From positions 22,784 to 32,669 of the forward strand of contig DGRU01000025.1 in NCBI GenBank assembly GCA_002390025.1: 9,886 bases of DNA. Reading direction: 5' to 3'. The notes under the pieces were generated by a model. The model made no database searches and was not told the DNA's origin. It saw only the letters and a program-made list of their open reading frames with translations. The position numbers and the translations under genes were made by a program. The first letter of the stretch is position 1; each line of letters begins with the position of its first letter. Shown here in pieces: positions 1-7,188 of the stretch. The DNA is from Lachnospiraceae bacterium UBA4380 (GTDB lineage: Bacteria; Bacillota; Clostridia; Lachnospirales; Lachnospiraceae).

Positions 1-16
1 TTTTCGCCTTCTCCAT
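1..16 (-). CDS. Possible first codons of the next dcw gene (truncated by window edge)
   Basis: Three bases after the murD stop the minus strand has ATG GAG AAG GCG AAA, running out of the window. In related clusters the next gene is ftsW/spoVE or murG. Only five codons are visible and the nearest AAGG is too close to the ATG (one base), so the true start may lie further on. Confidence 0.25.
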
Positions 17-19
17 GCC

Positions 20-1426
20 TTACTCAAACTTGCGCACGATGGTCTTGAACACCTGGCCCCGCTGCTCGTAATTCTCGAACATGCCCCAGCTGGCGCAGGC
101 GGGAGACAGAAGGACTTCCTCTCCGGGTTCGGCCAGGGAAGTGCAGGTCTTCATGCACTCCTCGAAGGTGTCGCAGAAGAGGATCTGCGTAAAGCCGTGG
201 GCCCGGGCACAGGCGGCGATGTCCTCGCGGGTCTGGCCGATCAGGACCAGCTTTTTGACCTTTCCGTCAAATGCCTCGATCCACTCGTCATAGCTGTTCT
301 TCTTGTCATAACCTCCGCCTATCAGGATGGTGGGACCTGTCATGGCTCTTATGCCCTGGATCGCGGCATCCGGATTGGTTGCCTTGGAGTCATTGTAATA
401 TTTGACACCCCTCTTCTCGCCCACAAATTCGATCCGGTGGGGAACAGGGGGAAATTCACGGATGACCTTAAGGATCGTCTCCATGGGTACGCCGGCCGCC
501 TCTGTGATCGCCATGGCCGCCATGACGTTCTCGGCGTTGCACAGACCCACCAGCTGCATTTGGCGGACATTCATCAGCTTCTCGGACCTGCCGCTGCCAT
601 CGGCGCGGAAAATATCCTCTCCGTCCAGGTAGAAGCCCTCCCGCAGCCGGGTCTGAGAGGAGAACCATACTACGCGCGCGGGGCACAAGTGCTCTCCGTA
701 AGGACGCAGCCAGGGATCTTCATAGTTGAGGACACAGGTATCTTCCTTTGTCTGATTGACCCCGATGCGCTCCTTGATCGCCGCGTAGTTCTGCATGGTG
801 TAGTGCCTGTTCAGATGATCGGGCGTAATATTCAGGATCGCGCTGACCGCGGGGCGGAATGTGTGCGCCGCCTCGAGCTGGAAGGAACTGATCTCTCCCA
901 CCGTGACAGATCCGGGATCTGTCTCCGCAGCGGCCGCCGCATACGAACGGCCTATGTTTCCGACCACAAAGGCACGGCTGAAAAGGCCCTGCTGCGCAGC
1001 TGCCTTCATGATCTCGCCAACGAGCGTTGTCGTGGTGGTCTTGCCGTTTGTTCCTGTGATCGCCAGGACCTTGCCCTTTTCGAACAGGTAGCCGAGTTCG
1101 ATCTCGGAGATGACCGGTATGCCCGCCTCTGTCATCCGCTTGACCAGGGGCGAGTCCAGGGGGACCGCCGGACTGGGAACGACCAGGTCAAAACGGCCGG
1201 ATCCATCAGGACATTCTTCAGGCAGATCTCCGATCTTCACACAGATGCGCGACATCTCTTCCGCTGTCAGCGCCCCGGCAAATTTATTCCGGATCTGCTC
1301 TTCCTGAGCTTTTTCATTCTGGTCCAGAAGCAGGACCGACGCTCCCTTCCGGCTGAGTACCTGTGCGGCGCCGATTCCGCTGAGACCTGTTCCGATTACA
1401 AGGACTTTTTTTCCAGTGCAGTTCAT
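20..1426 (-). CDS. murD: UDP-N-acetylmuramoylalanine--D-glutamate ligase
   Basis: MurD is the cytoplasmic ATP-dependent ligase that adds D-glutamate to UDP-MurNAc-L-Ala. The product is 468 residues, normal for the family. Visible parts are the N-terminal nucleotide-binding GTGLSGIG (12-19), the ATP P-loop ITGTNGKTTTTTL (123-135), EISSFQLE (178-185), ILNITPDHLNRH (197-208), the Mur-ligase region GLCNAENVMAA (294-304), YYNDSKATNPDA (343-354), GGGYDKK (370-376) and LLSPACASWGMFENYEQRG (439-457). The usual histidine of the HNxxEN-type motif is cysteine here; I believe this is common in Lachnospiraceae relatives. I chose the ATG at 1424-1426 because AAAGGA lies 6 bases upstream. The frame stays open upstream to a TTG at 1495, with poor support. 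It lies 183 bases after mraY. Confidence 0.97.
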   Translation of the reverse strand: MNCTGKKVLVIGTGLSGIGAAQVLSRKGASVLLLDQNEKAQEEQIRNKFAGALTAEEMSRICVKIGDLPEECPDGSGRFDLVVPSPAVPLDSPLVKRMTEAGIPVISEIELGYLFEKGKVLAITGTNGKTTTTTLVGEIMKAAAQQGLFSRAFVVGNIGRSYAAAAAETDPGSVTVGEISSFQLEAAHTFRPAVSAILNITPDHLNRHYTMQNYAAIKERIGVNQTKEDTCVLNYEDPWLRPYGEHLCPARVVWFSSQTRLREGFYLDGEDIFRADGSGRSEKLMNVRQMQLVGLCNAENVMAAMAITEAAGVPMETILKVIREFPPVPHRIEFVGEKRGVKYYNDSKATNPDAAIQGIRAMTGPTILIGGGYDKKNSYDEWIEAFDGKVKKLVLIGQTREDIAACARAHGFTQILFCDTFEECMKTCTSLAEPGEEVLLSPACASWGMFENYEQRGQVFKTIVRKFE

Positions 1427-1432
1427 CTTTTT

Positions 1433-1438
1433 TCCTTT
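1433..1438 (-). promoter_or_regulatory. Shine-Dalgarno AAAGGA that decides the murD start
   Basis: On the minus strand AAAGGA is followed by AAAAAG and then ATG at 1426. The spacing is optimal, and the resulting N-terminus MNCTGKKVLVIGTGLSG fits the family. The upstream TTG at 1495 would add 23 residues unlike other MurD proteins. Confidence 0.7.
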
Positions 1439-1464
1439 GTCTGTATTAACAGTCTGTATTAACA
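1439..1464. repeat. Perfect 13-bp tandem duplication before murD
   Basis: GTCTGTATTAACA occurs twice back to back (1439-1451 and 1452-1464) with no mismatch. On the minus strand it reads TGTTAATACAGAC twice and directly precedes the murD Shine-Dalgarno site AAAGGA (1438-1433). Each copy holds TTAATAC, a loose -10 look-alike, but no convincing -35 box was found. It is probably a recent slippage duplication. Confidence 0.85.
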
Positions 1465-1522
1465 TGCCGGACCCGCCTGCGGGTTCTGTGCTCAAATCCC
1501 GCGGCTGTCAGGAAGTCACGGG

Positions 1523-1534
1523 CATTGCGCAATG
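1523..1534. other. 12-bp perfect palindrome in the mraY-murD spacer
   Basis: CATTGCGCAATG is fully self-complementary. A second short inverted repeat, ACCCGC-CT-GCGGGT, lies at 1471-1484. Neither has a T-run. They may be a dimeric regulator site or chance; the 183-base spacer holds no gene I can support. Confidence 0.4.
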
Positions 1535-1609
1535 AAGAATGAAACCATGTGATGGCCTGATGATCCATGTCAGATTTACCGTGCTGTCCGGCCCCACGGT
1601 TCAGGCTCA

Positions 1610-2581
1610 TCAGAGTGCCAGGATCGAAACAGCTCCCAGCACGGCAGTGACGATGGTAAATACTGCGACAACGCGCACCTCTGACCACCCGCCAAGTTCG
1701 AAATGGTGATGGATCGGTGCCATGCGGAAGAATCGTTTGCCGCCTGTTCTGCGGAACCACAGCACCTGGATAATGACCGAGACCACCTCGATGAAATAGA
1801 TAAACCCGATGACCGGAATGAAGATGGGCAGTCTGAGCATATAGGCCATGCCTGCGACGAATCCTCCCAGGGCAAGCGAACCGGTATCTCCCATGAAGAC
1901 TTTTGCGGGATAGGCATTGTAGAGAAGAAAACCGAGCAGGGCACCGATCATGGCTGTGCCCGCCGTGATCACACCTGAGGCCGCCGCGGCAGCTGCAATG
2001 ACGAAAAATATCGTCACTGCGATCGTGACGCAGCTGGCCAGCCCGTCGACACCGTCGGTGAAGTTGGTTCCGTTCACAGTCGCCACGATAATGAAGACCA
2101 TGACCGGGATATTAAAGATACCCAGATCCAGAAAGCGGCCGGACATGAAGGGGATCTTCATGCTCAGGGGCACGTAGTGGATCTTCTGGACATAAAAGGC
2201 AAACAGGAGGGCAACCACGATCTGCAGGGCAAGCTTCTGCGACGCAAAGAGGCCGTCCGACCTTTTTTTCACCACCTTAATATAATCGTCCGCAAATCCG
2301 ATGAATCCGAAACCGATGGTGAGGATCAGGATAGGGATGGACTGCATATGTCCTCTGAAGGGCAGAAGGGATCCCACGGTCACTCCCAGCAGGATCATCA
2401 GTCCTCCCATATTGGGCGTGCCTGTCTTTTTCAGATGACTCTTGGGGCCTTCGCCGCGCTCGGTCTGGCCGGCTTTGAGACTTCTGAGAAAAGGGATCAG
2501 AAATCTGCCGGAGACAGCACTTACCGCAAATGCTGTCAGAAAGGTTATCACCGCTGCGGTAAGATCTACATCCAGATGCAT
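1610..2581 (-). CDS. mraY: Phospho-N-acetylmuramoyl-pentapeptide-transferase (lipid I synthase)
   Basis: MraY transfers phospho-MurNAc-pentapeptide from UDP to undecaprenyl phosphate at the inner face of the membrane, making lipid I. The 323 residues form about ten hydrophobic segments, as expected. Conserved cytoplasmic-loop motifs are all present: KKTGTPNMGG (51-60), the aspartate pair in FADDYIK (96-102), NGTNFTDGVDGLA (170-182), the MGDTGSLALGG loop (230-240) and APIHHHFE (288-295) with its three histidines. The ATG has AAAGGA about 9 bases upstream. It starts 81 bases after the PBP stop. In Bacillus-type clusters murE lies just before mraY; here the PBP is directly upstream and no murE is seen. 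Confidence 0.98.
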   Translation of the reverse strand: MHLDVDLTAAVITFLTAFAVSAVSGRFLIPFLRSLKAGQTERGEGPKSHLKKTGTPNMGGLMILLGVTVGSLLPFRGHMQSIPILILTIGFGFIGFADDYIKVVKKRSDGLFASQKLALQIVVALLFAFYVQKIHYVPLSMKIPFMSGRFLDLGIFNIPVMVFIIVATVNGTNFTDGVDGLASCVTIAVTIFFVIAAAAAASGVITAGTAMIGALLGFLLYNAYPAKVFMGDTGSLALGGFVAGMAYMLRLPIFIPVIGFIYFIEVVSVIIQVLWFRRTGGKRFFRMAPIHHHFELGGWSEVRVVAVFTIVTAVLGAVSILAL

Positions 2582-2662
2582 TTTATCAATTCCTTTCCGG
2601 TATTATTTTCTCTTTCGGTTCAGGCTGATCTGTTGATTGAACCATTGTACTGTTTCCGGTTA

Positions 2663-4777
2663 TTACCACTGTGATTCTTCTGTCTCCTCATCATCGGGGG
2701 AGGCTTCGTTTGTATCATAGAGGCCGAGTTCTTCCAGTTCCAGGCGCTCCTCGTCCGTGACCGGCTCAGTCATGTAAATATTCATATAGGGGAGCACTTC
2801 TGTCAGGATCTTTCTCGTGAGGATACAGGCTCTGCCCGCCTCGTCCTGTTTTTTGTTATTGATGCGGTCCAGGACGACGTAGACTACGATCTGGGGATCC
2901 TCTGCGGGTGCAAATCCCAGAAATGAGACGACATACTGGCCGTTTCCTCGGGGAAGGGTCTCCGCCGTTCCGGTCTTTCCGCCTATGCGGTAGCCGGCAG
3001 GCCTGGCCAGTTTACCGGTTGCATGGTCGCCTTCGACAGCCTGAATGCAGTAATCCCTGATCAGGGAGCTGGTTTCTTCAGAGATGGTCTTTTTCAGCAC
3101 GCGGGGGCTGTTGGTATGAACGGTGGACCCGCCGGCGCTGGTGATGCTGTCGACGATATGGGGCTGGTAGTAATAGCCTCCGTTGATCAACGAGCAGAAA
3201 CCCGAAGCCATCTGGATCATTGTCGCCTCGAAGTTCTGGCCGAAGGAGTTACTGGCCAGGTCGATCTCTGTCATATCGTCAACCGAATAGAGATAGCCGT
3301 CCGTGCGCGCTTCACCTGCAAGGTCGATATTTGTCCTGAGTCCGAAATTGAATACGTTCTGGTACTTGCAGAAAAGCTCGGGGCCGATCTTGAATGCCTC
3401 CTGCATCAGAGCAACGTTGCAGGAGCGCTCAATGGCGCCGCTGATATCCAGAAGGCCGTCGCCTTCCAGGTGGGCACAGTTGATCCAGTTGCCGCTCACC
3501 TCAAGTGTGCCGTTGCACTGGAACTTGTCATCTTTCTTGAGAGTTCCGGTCTCAAGGCCCATGGCCGTGGTAAAAGGCTTGGCTGTGGATCCGGGCTCAT
3601 AGTGGGAACTGATGCAGAAATTGTTCCACAGAGCGCTCAGATATCTGGAGCGGTCGGCGTCAGAGAGGTTCTTTGCATCCGCTTCCGTCAGATAGCTTGT
3701 GGTCGGGGTATCCTTCTCGTCGAGCTTGGGCATGCCTGCCACAGCGGCTATATTGTAGGGGTCATTGAGATCAAAGCCCGGCTCACTGGCCATGGCAAGG
3801 ATCCCGCCCGTGTCGATATCCATGATGATACAGGCGGCATTATTGGAGCCGTTTCCCTTATGCTTATGATCCTTGAGATCTTCGTTGAACTCCTTCAGAT
3901 ATTTTTCGCAGATGCTCTGGATGTTGGCATCCAGAGTCAGGATGAGATTGTTTCCGTCCGTCGGCTGGATGGTTGTCTGCTCCATGTTCAGAGACTCGTC
4001 CAGATATCCGTATGTGCGGCCCGCCACGCCGTTGAGGGTGTCATTGTAGTATTCCTCCAGGCCGAAGGACCCGATATTATTGCCCACTGTAAAGCCGATC
4101 ACGTCCGCGGCAAGCGTACTGCAGGGATAATTGCGGATATAGTTGTCCTCGAACCAAATCCCCCTGATGTTGGTGTAGACCAGTTCTACCGGCTCCGCCT
4201 CTGACCTGTCCTTCCCGGCTTTTTCAGCAGCCTCCGCGGCCGCCTCCACTGCGTCCTGTTCCGCCTTGACTCCCTCTTCGTTTTCCCGGTCAAAGGCTCT
4301 CTTGTCCGTATAGGGCAGGTTTTTGAGGGCTATATAGTACTGGGATCCGGGATGTTCTGTTACGTAAGCTCTGATTTCTTCCTTGTCAATGCCCAGTCTG
4401 GCCACTGCGTTGAGGGACGGCTCCAGATATTTTCCATCGTCCTCCAGCATCTGGCTGGCATCTATGATCACGTTGTAGACCAGCTGGCTGTCCGCCAGAA
4501 CCGTTCCCTTGGCATCCGTGATCCTGCCGCGTTTATAGGGCAGGCTCTTGTTGTCATAGGCCTGCTGTGAGAGAACCTGCATCGTATAGGTGCGGCCGTT
4601 ATCCCGCTGGATCAGGATCAGCCTGAATGCCAGCAGGGCAAATGCCATCAATACGATCAGAAATAAGACCACCAGTCTTTTCTGCATGCTGATGGTAAAA
4701 CGACGGGGACCGCGCCGGACCTTCCTGTTCCCGGAAGATCCCGCGCGTCCGCTGCGCTCTCTTTCTTCTCTGCTCAA
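2663..4777 (-). CDS. Class B penicillin-binding protein (FtsI/PBP2B/SpoVD type), septal transpeptidase
   Basis: This is a membrane-anchored D,D-transpeptidase that cross-links septal peptidoglycan with FtsW. The 704 residues have a basic cytoplasmic tail, one membrane helix (about 34-56), the class B N-terminal module with RGRITDAKGTVLADS (83-97) and RNYPCSTLAADVIGF (215-229), and a transpeptidase domain. The three active-site motifs are STAK (397-400, nucleophile S397), SCN (452-454) and KTGT (601-604). An Ala/Glu/Lys-rich insert lies at about 165-197 in the N-terminal module. No PASTA domain follows; the protein ends in a highly acidic tail (about 671-704). The start is TTG (4775-4777), with AAAGGA 10 bases upstream; no ATG occurs in frame before residue 31. 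It follows ftsL by 52 bases. It could be a division PBP or a SpoVD-like sporulation PBP; position beside ftsL favours division. Confidence 0.94.
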   Translation of the reverse strand: MSREERERSGRAGSSGNRKVRRGPRRFTISMQKRLVVLFLIVLMAFALLAFRLILIQRDNGRTYTMQVLSQQAYDNKSLPYKRGRITDAKGTVLADSQLVYNVIIDASQMLEDDGKYLEPSLNAVARLGIDKEEIRAYVTEHPGSQYYIALKNLPYTDKRAFDRENEEGVKAEQDAVEAAAEAAEKAGKDRSEAEPVELVYTNIRGIWFEDNYIRNYPCSTLAADVIGFTVGNNIGSFGLEEYYNDTLNGVAGRTYGYLDESLNMEQTTIQPTDGNNLILTLDANIQSICEKYLKEFNEDLKDHKHKGNGSNNAACIIMDIDTGGILAMASEPGFDLNDPYNIAAVAGMPKLDEKDTPTTSYLTEADAKNLSDADRSRYLSALWNNFCISSHYEPGSTAKPFTTAMGLETGTLKKDDKFQCNGTLEVSGNWINCAHLEGDGLLDISGAIERSCNVALMQEAFKIGPELFCKYQNVFNFGLRTNIDLAGEARTDGYLYSVDDMTEIDLASNSFGQNFEATMIQMASGFCSLINGGYYYQPHIVDSITSAGGSTVHTNSPRVLKKTISEETSSLIRDYCIQAVEGDHATGKLARPAGYRIGGKTGTAETLPRGNGQYVVSFLGFAPAEDPQIVVYVVLDRINNKKQDEAGRACILTRKILTEVLPYMNIYMTEPVTDEERLELEELGLYDTNEASPDDEETEESQW

Positions 4778-4829
4778 AATTGCCGTTTCCTTTCTGTGTC
4801 CATCTGTTTCAAGACTCGCTCAGAGAAAC

Positions 4830-5834
4830 TCACCGGTCATTGAGTGACGAGACCTGATGAACAGAATCCTTTTCCGTCCCTGAATAAATAATGACCTGGT
4901 CCCTGTCAGCGTATTTCATTCCCAGATCCTGGATGGCTCTTTTGCGCACTTCCTCCAGGCTGATACTGTCGTTGATCTCATTGTAGGATGCGTCGTTCTC
5001 TGCCTTGATCTGAGTCAGCTGCTGCTCCAGCGACGCAAGCTCCTGGGATGTTCTGGTCACATCCGCCTGCAGCTTGATGTAGTAGATCAGGACCACAGTC
5101 ATGACGGCAATGATCACCAGCATTCCCGCAACTGTCTGCAGGCTCATGGCAGCCGGACTGCTGCGCCGGACAGTCTTTCCGGCCTCGCGGTTGGCTTCGG
5201 CCACTCTCACGCCCCTGGCCTCTGCAGTCTCCTCATAGCGGCGGGTGCGTGCAGGGCTTTGACCGGCCCGCCCGGCTCTGCCTGTTTCTGTGGATGCGGT
5301 CCGTACCCGGCCGTTTCTTCCGGTCCCGGCGGATGCGGTCCGCGTCTGGCCTGCGCTCCGGGTGCCCGCGGATGTGCTCCGTACCTGACCGTTCCTTCCG
5401 GTCCCGGCGGTTGCGGTCCGCGCCTGGCCTGCGCTCCGGGTGCCCGCGGATACGCTCCGCGCCTGGCCGTTCCTTCCGGTCCCGGCGGATGCGTTCCGTG
5501 CCCGGCCTGCGCTCCGGGTGGCCACGGAGGTGGTGCTCCGTGCCTGGCCGTTCTTTCCGGTCCCGGCGGATGCGGTCCGTGCCTGGCCTGCGCTCCGGGT
5601 GCCCGCGGATACGCTCCGCGCCTGGCCGTTCCTTCCGGTCCCGGCGGATGTGTTCCGCGCCTGGCCTGCGCTCCGGGTGCCCGCGGATGTGCTCCGCGTC
5701 TGCCTTGCGCCCGCAGAATTCCCAGGCCTTCCGGCAGAACGCGTTGTTTGCCGGTCTCTGCGTCCCTGATCGGACGTCCTGTATCTGTTTCTCTCAAATG
5801 CAGAGCTGCTGTCTGCATCCAGTGTTCTGACCAT
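4830..5834 (-). CDS. ftsL: FtsL-type division protein with a repeat-expanded basic cytoplasmic tail
   Basis: FtsL is a bitopic membrane protein of the septal complex that pairs with the FtsB/DivIC type and activates the FtsW-PBP peptidoglycan synthase. The C-terminal third is ordinary for the family: one membrane helix at about 233-253 (TVAGMLVIIAVMTVVLIYYI), an extracytoplasmic coiled coil at about 256-282, then EEVRKRAIQDLGMKYADRDQVIIY (294-317). The position between rsmH and the PBP supports the call. The N-terminal 230 residues are odd. Residues 49-192 are eleven 13-residue units that alternate between SAGTRSAGQAR-like and SAGTGRNGQAR-like forms, with 24 basic and one acidic residue. The protein has 334 residues against roughly 110-170 for relatives. 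The start ATG has AGGAG six bases upstream. The tail is predicted cytoplasmic and disordered; its role is unknown. Confidence 0.9.
   Translation of the reverse strand: MVRTLDADSSSAFERNRYRTSDQGRRDRQTTRSAGRPGNSAGARQTRSTSAGTRSAGQARNTSAGTGRNGQARSVSAGTRSAGQARTASAGTGKNGQARSTTSVATRSAGRARNASAGTGRNGQARSVSAGTRSAGQARTATAGTGRNGQVRSTSAGTRSAGQTRTASAGTGRNGRVRTASTETGRAGRAGQSPARTRRYEETAEARGVRVAEANREAGKTVRRSSPAAMSLQTVAGMLVIIAVMTVVLIYYIKLQADVTRTSQELASLEQQLTQIKAENDASYNEINDSISLEEVRKRAIQDLGMKYADRDQVIIYSGTEKDSVHQVSSLNDR
5259..5699. repeat. 78-bp tandem repeat (39-bp half-units) inside ftsL
   Basis: The landmark GGTCCCGGCGG recurs on the plus strand at 5322, 5400, 5478, 5559 and 5637, giving periods of 78, 78, 81 and 78 bases. 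The 81-base copy carries one extra codon. Each 78-base unit is two related 39-base halves encoding 13 residues each. Diverged half-units extend the tract down to about 5259. Copies share long identical runs, including at synonymous sites, which points to recent expansion by slippage or recombination rather than selection on protein alone. Because the period is a multiple of three, several other frames also stay open here. Confidence 0.95.
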
Positions 5835-5908
5835 CTCTGACTCCTGTATTGCCTGCGTTCACATGTCTTCTCTCAAAAATTTTCGGAGAGTCCCGAGAGT
5901 TTTCGCCG

Positions 5909-5973
5909 GCCCGCAGTCCGCTCCGGGCGGGCTGTTGCGCTGCAGCATGATATTTCGTTTATTAGTCTGCAGC
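5909..5973. other. Two inverted repeats in the rsmH-ftsL spacer
   Basis: GCCCGC (5909-5914) pairs with GCGGGC (5927-5932) across a 12-base loop. GCTGCAG (5939-5945) pairs with CTGCAGC (5967-5973) across a 21-base AT-rich loop. Neither is followed by a T-run on the minus strand, so neither is an intrinsic terminator. The 171-base spacer (5835-6005) otherwise holds only the ftsL ribosome binding site AGGAG, six bases before its ATG. Confidence 0.4.
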
Positions 5974-6005
5974 CTTCCATAAAATCGCAATGTCTGCGGA
6001 AGGCG

Positions 6006-6956
6006 TTACTTTTTTTCAAAAATGCGGAGCTTTGCACTCGCCGATCTGCGGTTTTCCGCAAGTTCTTCCTTTCCGGGGAGTATGGGCTTGCGGGTGACCA
6101 CCCGTCCCTTTGATACCCGTCCGCACACGCAGACCGGAAATTCAGGCGGGCAGATGCAGGGATTTTCATTTCTGCGGAAAGCATTTTTGACAATGCGGTC
6201 CTCCAGCGAATGAAAGGTGATGATGCACAGCCGTCCTCCGGGCGCAAGCATGCCGATCATGGTGTCGAGAGAATCCTCGAGCACCTCCAGCTCCCTGTTG
6301 CAGGCGATCCGTATCGCCTGAAAAGTTCTCTTGCAGGGATTGCCGCCCTTCTCGCGCATCTTCATTGGAATGGATCTCTCGACGATCTGCACGAGCTGGC
6401 CGGTGGTCTCCAGGGGTGCCTCTTCTCTGGCACGCACAATATTTGCGGCGATCTTTGCGGCCATCCGCTCTTCGCCGTAGTCGCGCAGGATCCTTGTCAG
6501 TTCCTGTGCGCTGTATTCATTCACTATATCTCTGGCACTGACCGCGGCGCTGCGGTCCATGCGCATATCCAGAGGCGCATCCGCGCGATAGGAAAATCCG
6601 CGCTCGGGGTTGTCAAGCTGATAGGAGGAGACCCCCAGATCGAGCAGGATCCCGTTGATCCTGCCTTCAGTGATCCCGTCCTCAAAAAAAGCCTGCACGG
6701 CATTTTCCATGTTTTCATAATTGTCGTGCACAAAAGTGACCCGGTCCCTGAAAGGGGCGAGCCTCTCTCCTGCCGCAGCAAGTGCGTCGTCGTCCTGATC
6801 GATGCCGATCAGATGTCCTCCCTCTGTGAGCCGCGAAGCAATCTCGAAGGAGTGGCCGCCGCCGCCAAGGGTACCGTCTATATAGATTCCGTCTGGTCTG
6901 ATGCAGAGTCCCTGCAGGACCTCCTCCAGCAGCACCGAAGTATGTTTGAATTCCAA
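6006..6956 (-). CDS. rsmH: 16S rRNA (cytosine(1402)-N(4))-methyltransferase RsmH (MraW)
   Basis: RsmH uses S-adenosylmethionine to methylate N4 of C1402 in 16S rRNA, in the decoding site of the small subunit. The product is 316 residues, normal for the family. Visible motifs are the SAM-binding DGTLGGGGH (27-35), GIDQDDDAL (51-59), [12 protein letters not shown] (104-115), GFSYR (120-124), [12 protein letters not shown] (206-217) and [10 protein letters not shown] (249-258). Near the C-terminus a cluster of four cysteines (267, 269, 276, 278) sits in [14 protein letters not shown]; such a cluster is seen in many Firmicutes relatives. I chose the TTG at 6956 (protein [13 protein letters not shown]) because GAGGTG lies 6 bases upstream and the N-terminus then matches relatives. 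A GTG at 6977 would add seven residues. It is second in the dcw operon. Confidence 0.97.
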   Translation of the reverse strand: MEFKHTSVLLEEVLQGLCIRPDGIYIDGTLGGGGHSFEIASRLTEGGHLIGIDQDDDALAAAGERLAPFRDRVTFVHDNYENMENAVQAFFEDGITEGRINGILLDLGVSSYQLDNPERGFSYRADAPLDMRMDRSAAVSARDIVNEYSAQELTRILRDYGEERMAAKIAANIVRAREEAPLETTGQLVQIVERSIPMKMREKGGNPCKRTFQAIRIACNRELEVLEDSLDTMIGMLAPGGRLCIITFHSLEDRIVKNAFRRNENPCICPPEFPVCVCGRVSKGRVVTRKPILPGKEELAENRRSASAKLRIFEKK

Positions 6957-6962
6957 TTTCTC

Positions 6963-6988
6963 CACCTCTTGCCGCACGCCGGTGCGGC
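6963..6988 (-). promoter_or_regulatory. GC hairpin followed by the rsmH Shine-Dalgarno site
   Basis: On the minus strand GCCGCAC-CGGC-GTGCGGC (6988-6971) forms a perfect 7-bp stem with a tetraloop. Two bases later comes GAGGTG (6968-6963), which pairs well with the 16S 3' end, and six bases after that the TTG at 6956. The site decides the start: the frame's earlier GTG (6977) lies inside the hairpin. The hairpin may keep the ribosome binding site clear of other pairing. Confidence 0.65.
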
Positions 6989-7110
6989 CGCAAAAGGATC
7001 AGCGCACTTTTGTTTTCGCACGCCCTGCCGGTCCGGGCACACACCCTCTCCGCAAATAACCGGACTTAAGCCTTCTGCCGCACCGATGCACAGCCGCCTA
7101 TGGAATTATA

Positions 7111-7182
7111 TCCTCAATAAGATTTATACCTTCAATAAGATTAATGTTCTCGATATGCTTTATATCCTCAAAACGAAGGTTC
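7111..7182. repeat. 18-bp tandem repeat in the mraZ-rsmH spacer
   Basis: Four consecutive 18-base units start at 7111, 7129, 7147 and 7165. The first two share an exact TCAATAAGATT core; the third and fourth match this core at 8 and 7 of 11 positions. A degenerate fifth unit may precede them at 7093-7110. The consensus is TCCTCAATAAGATTTATA. The tract begins a few bases after the mraZ stop. On the minus strand one frame spells a hexapeptide rhythm (IENINL, IEGINL, IEDIIP), open from a TTG at 7199 to TAG at 7098, 33 residues. No ribosome binding site at a usable distance was seen, so I do not call it a gene. Confidence 0.75.
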
Positions 7183-7188
7183 TTGTCT

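Noticed and set aside
197..1462. 421-residue plus-strand open frame antisense to murD
   Set aside because: It lies wholly opposite a clear MurD, has no recognisable family features and no convincing ribosome binding site. Long antisense frames are expected in GC-rich genes.
2617..2643. Inverted repeat GGTTCA/TGAACC in the PBP-mraY spacer as a terminator
   Set aside because: Only 6 bp with a 15-base loop and no T-run; too weak to call within an operon.
3023..4204. 393-residue plus-strand open frame antisense to the PBP
   Set aside because: Same reasoning: the minus strand carries all transpeptidase motifs, and the antisense product looks like no known protein.
5259..5699. CRISPR array at the regular repeats
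   Set aside because: There are no unique spacers: the repeat is head-to-tail, in frame and part of the FtsL coding sequence.
5873..6247. Small minus-strand open frame overlapping the rsmH end and the rsmH-ftsL spacer
   Set aside because: It is out of frame with rsmH over most of its length, has no ribosome binding site and shows no protein-like pattern.
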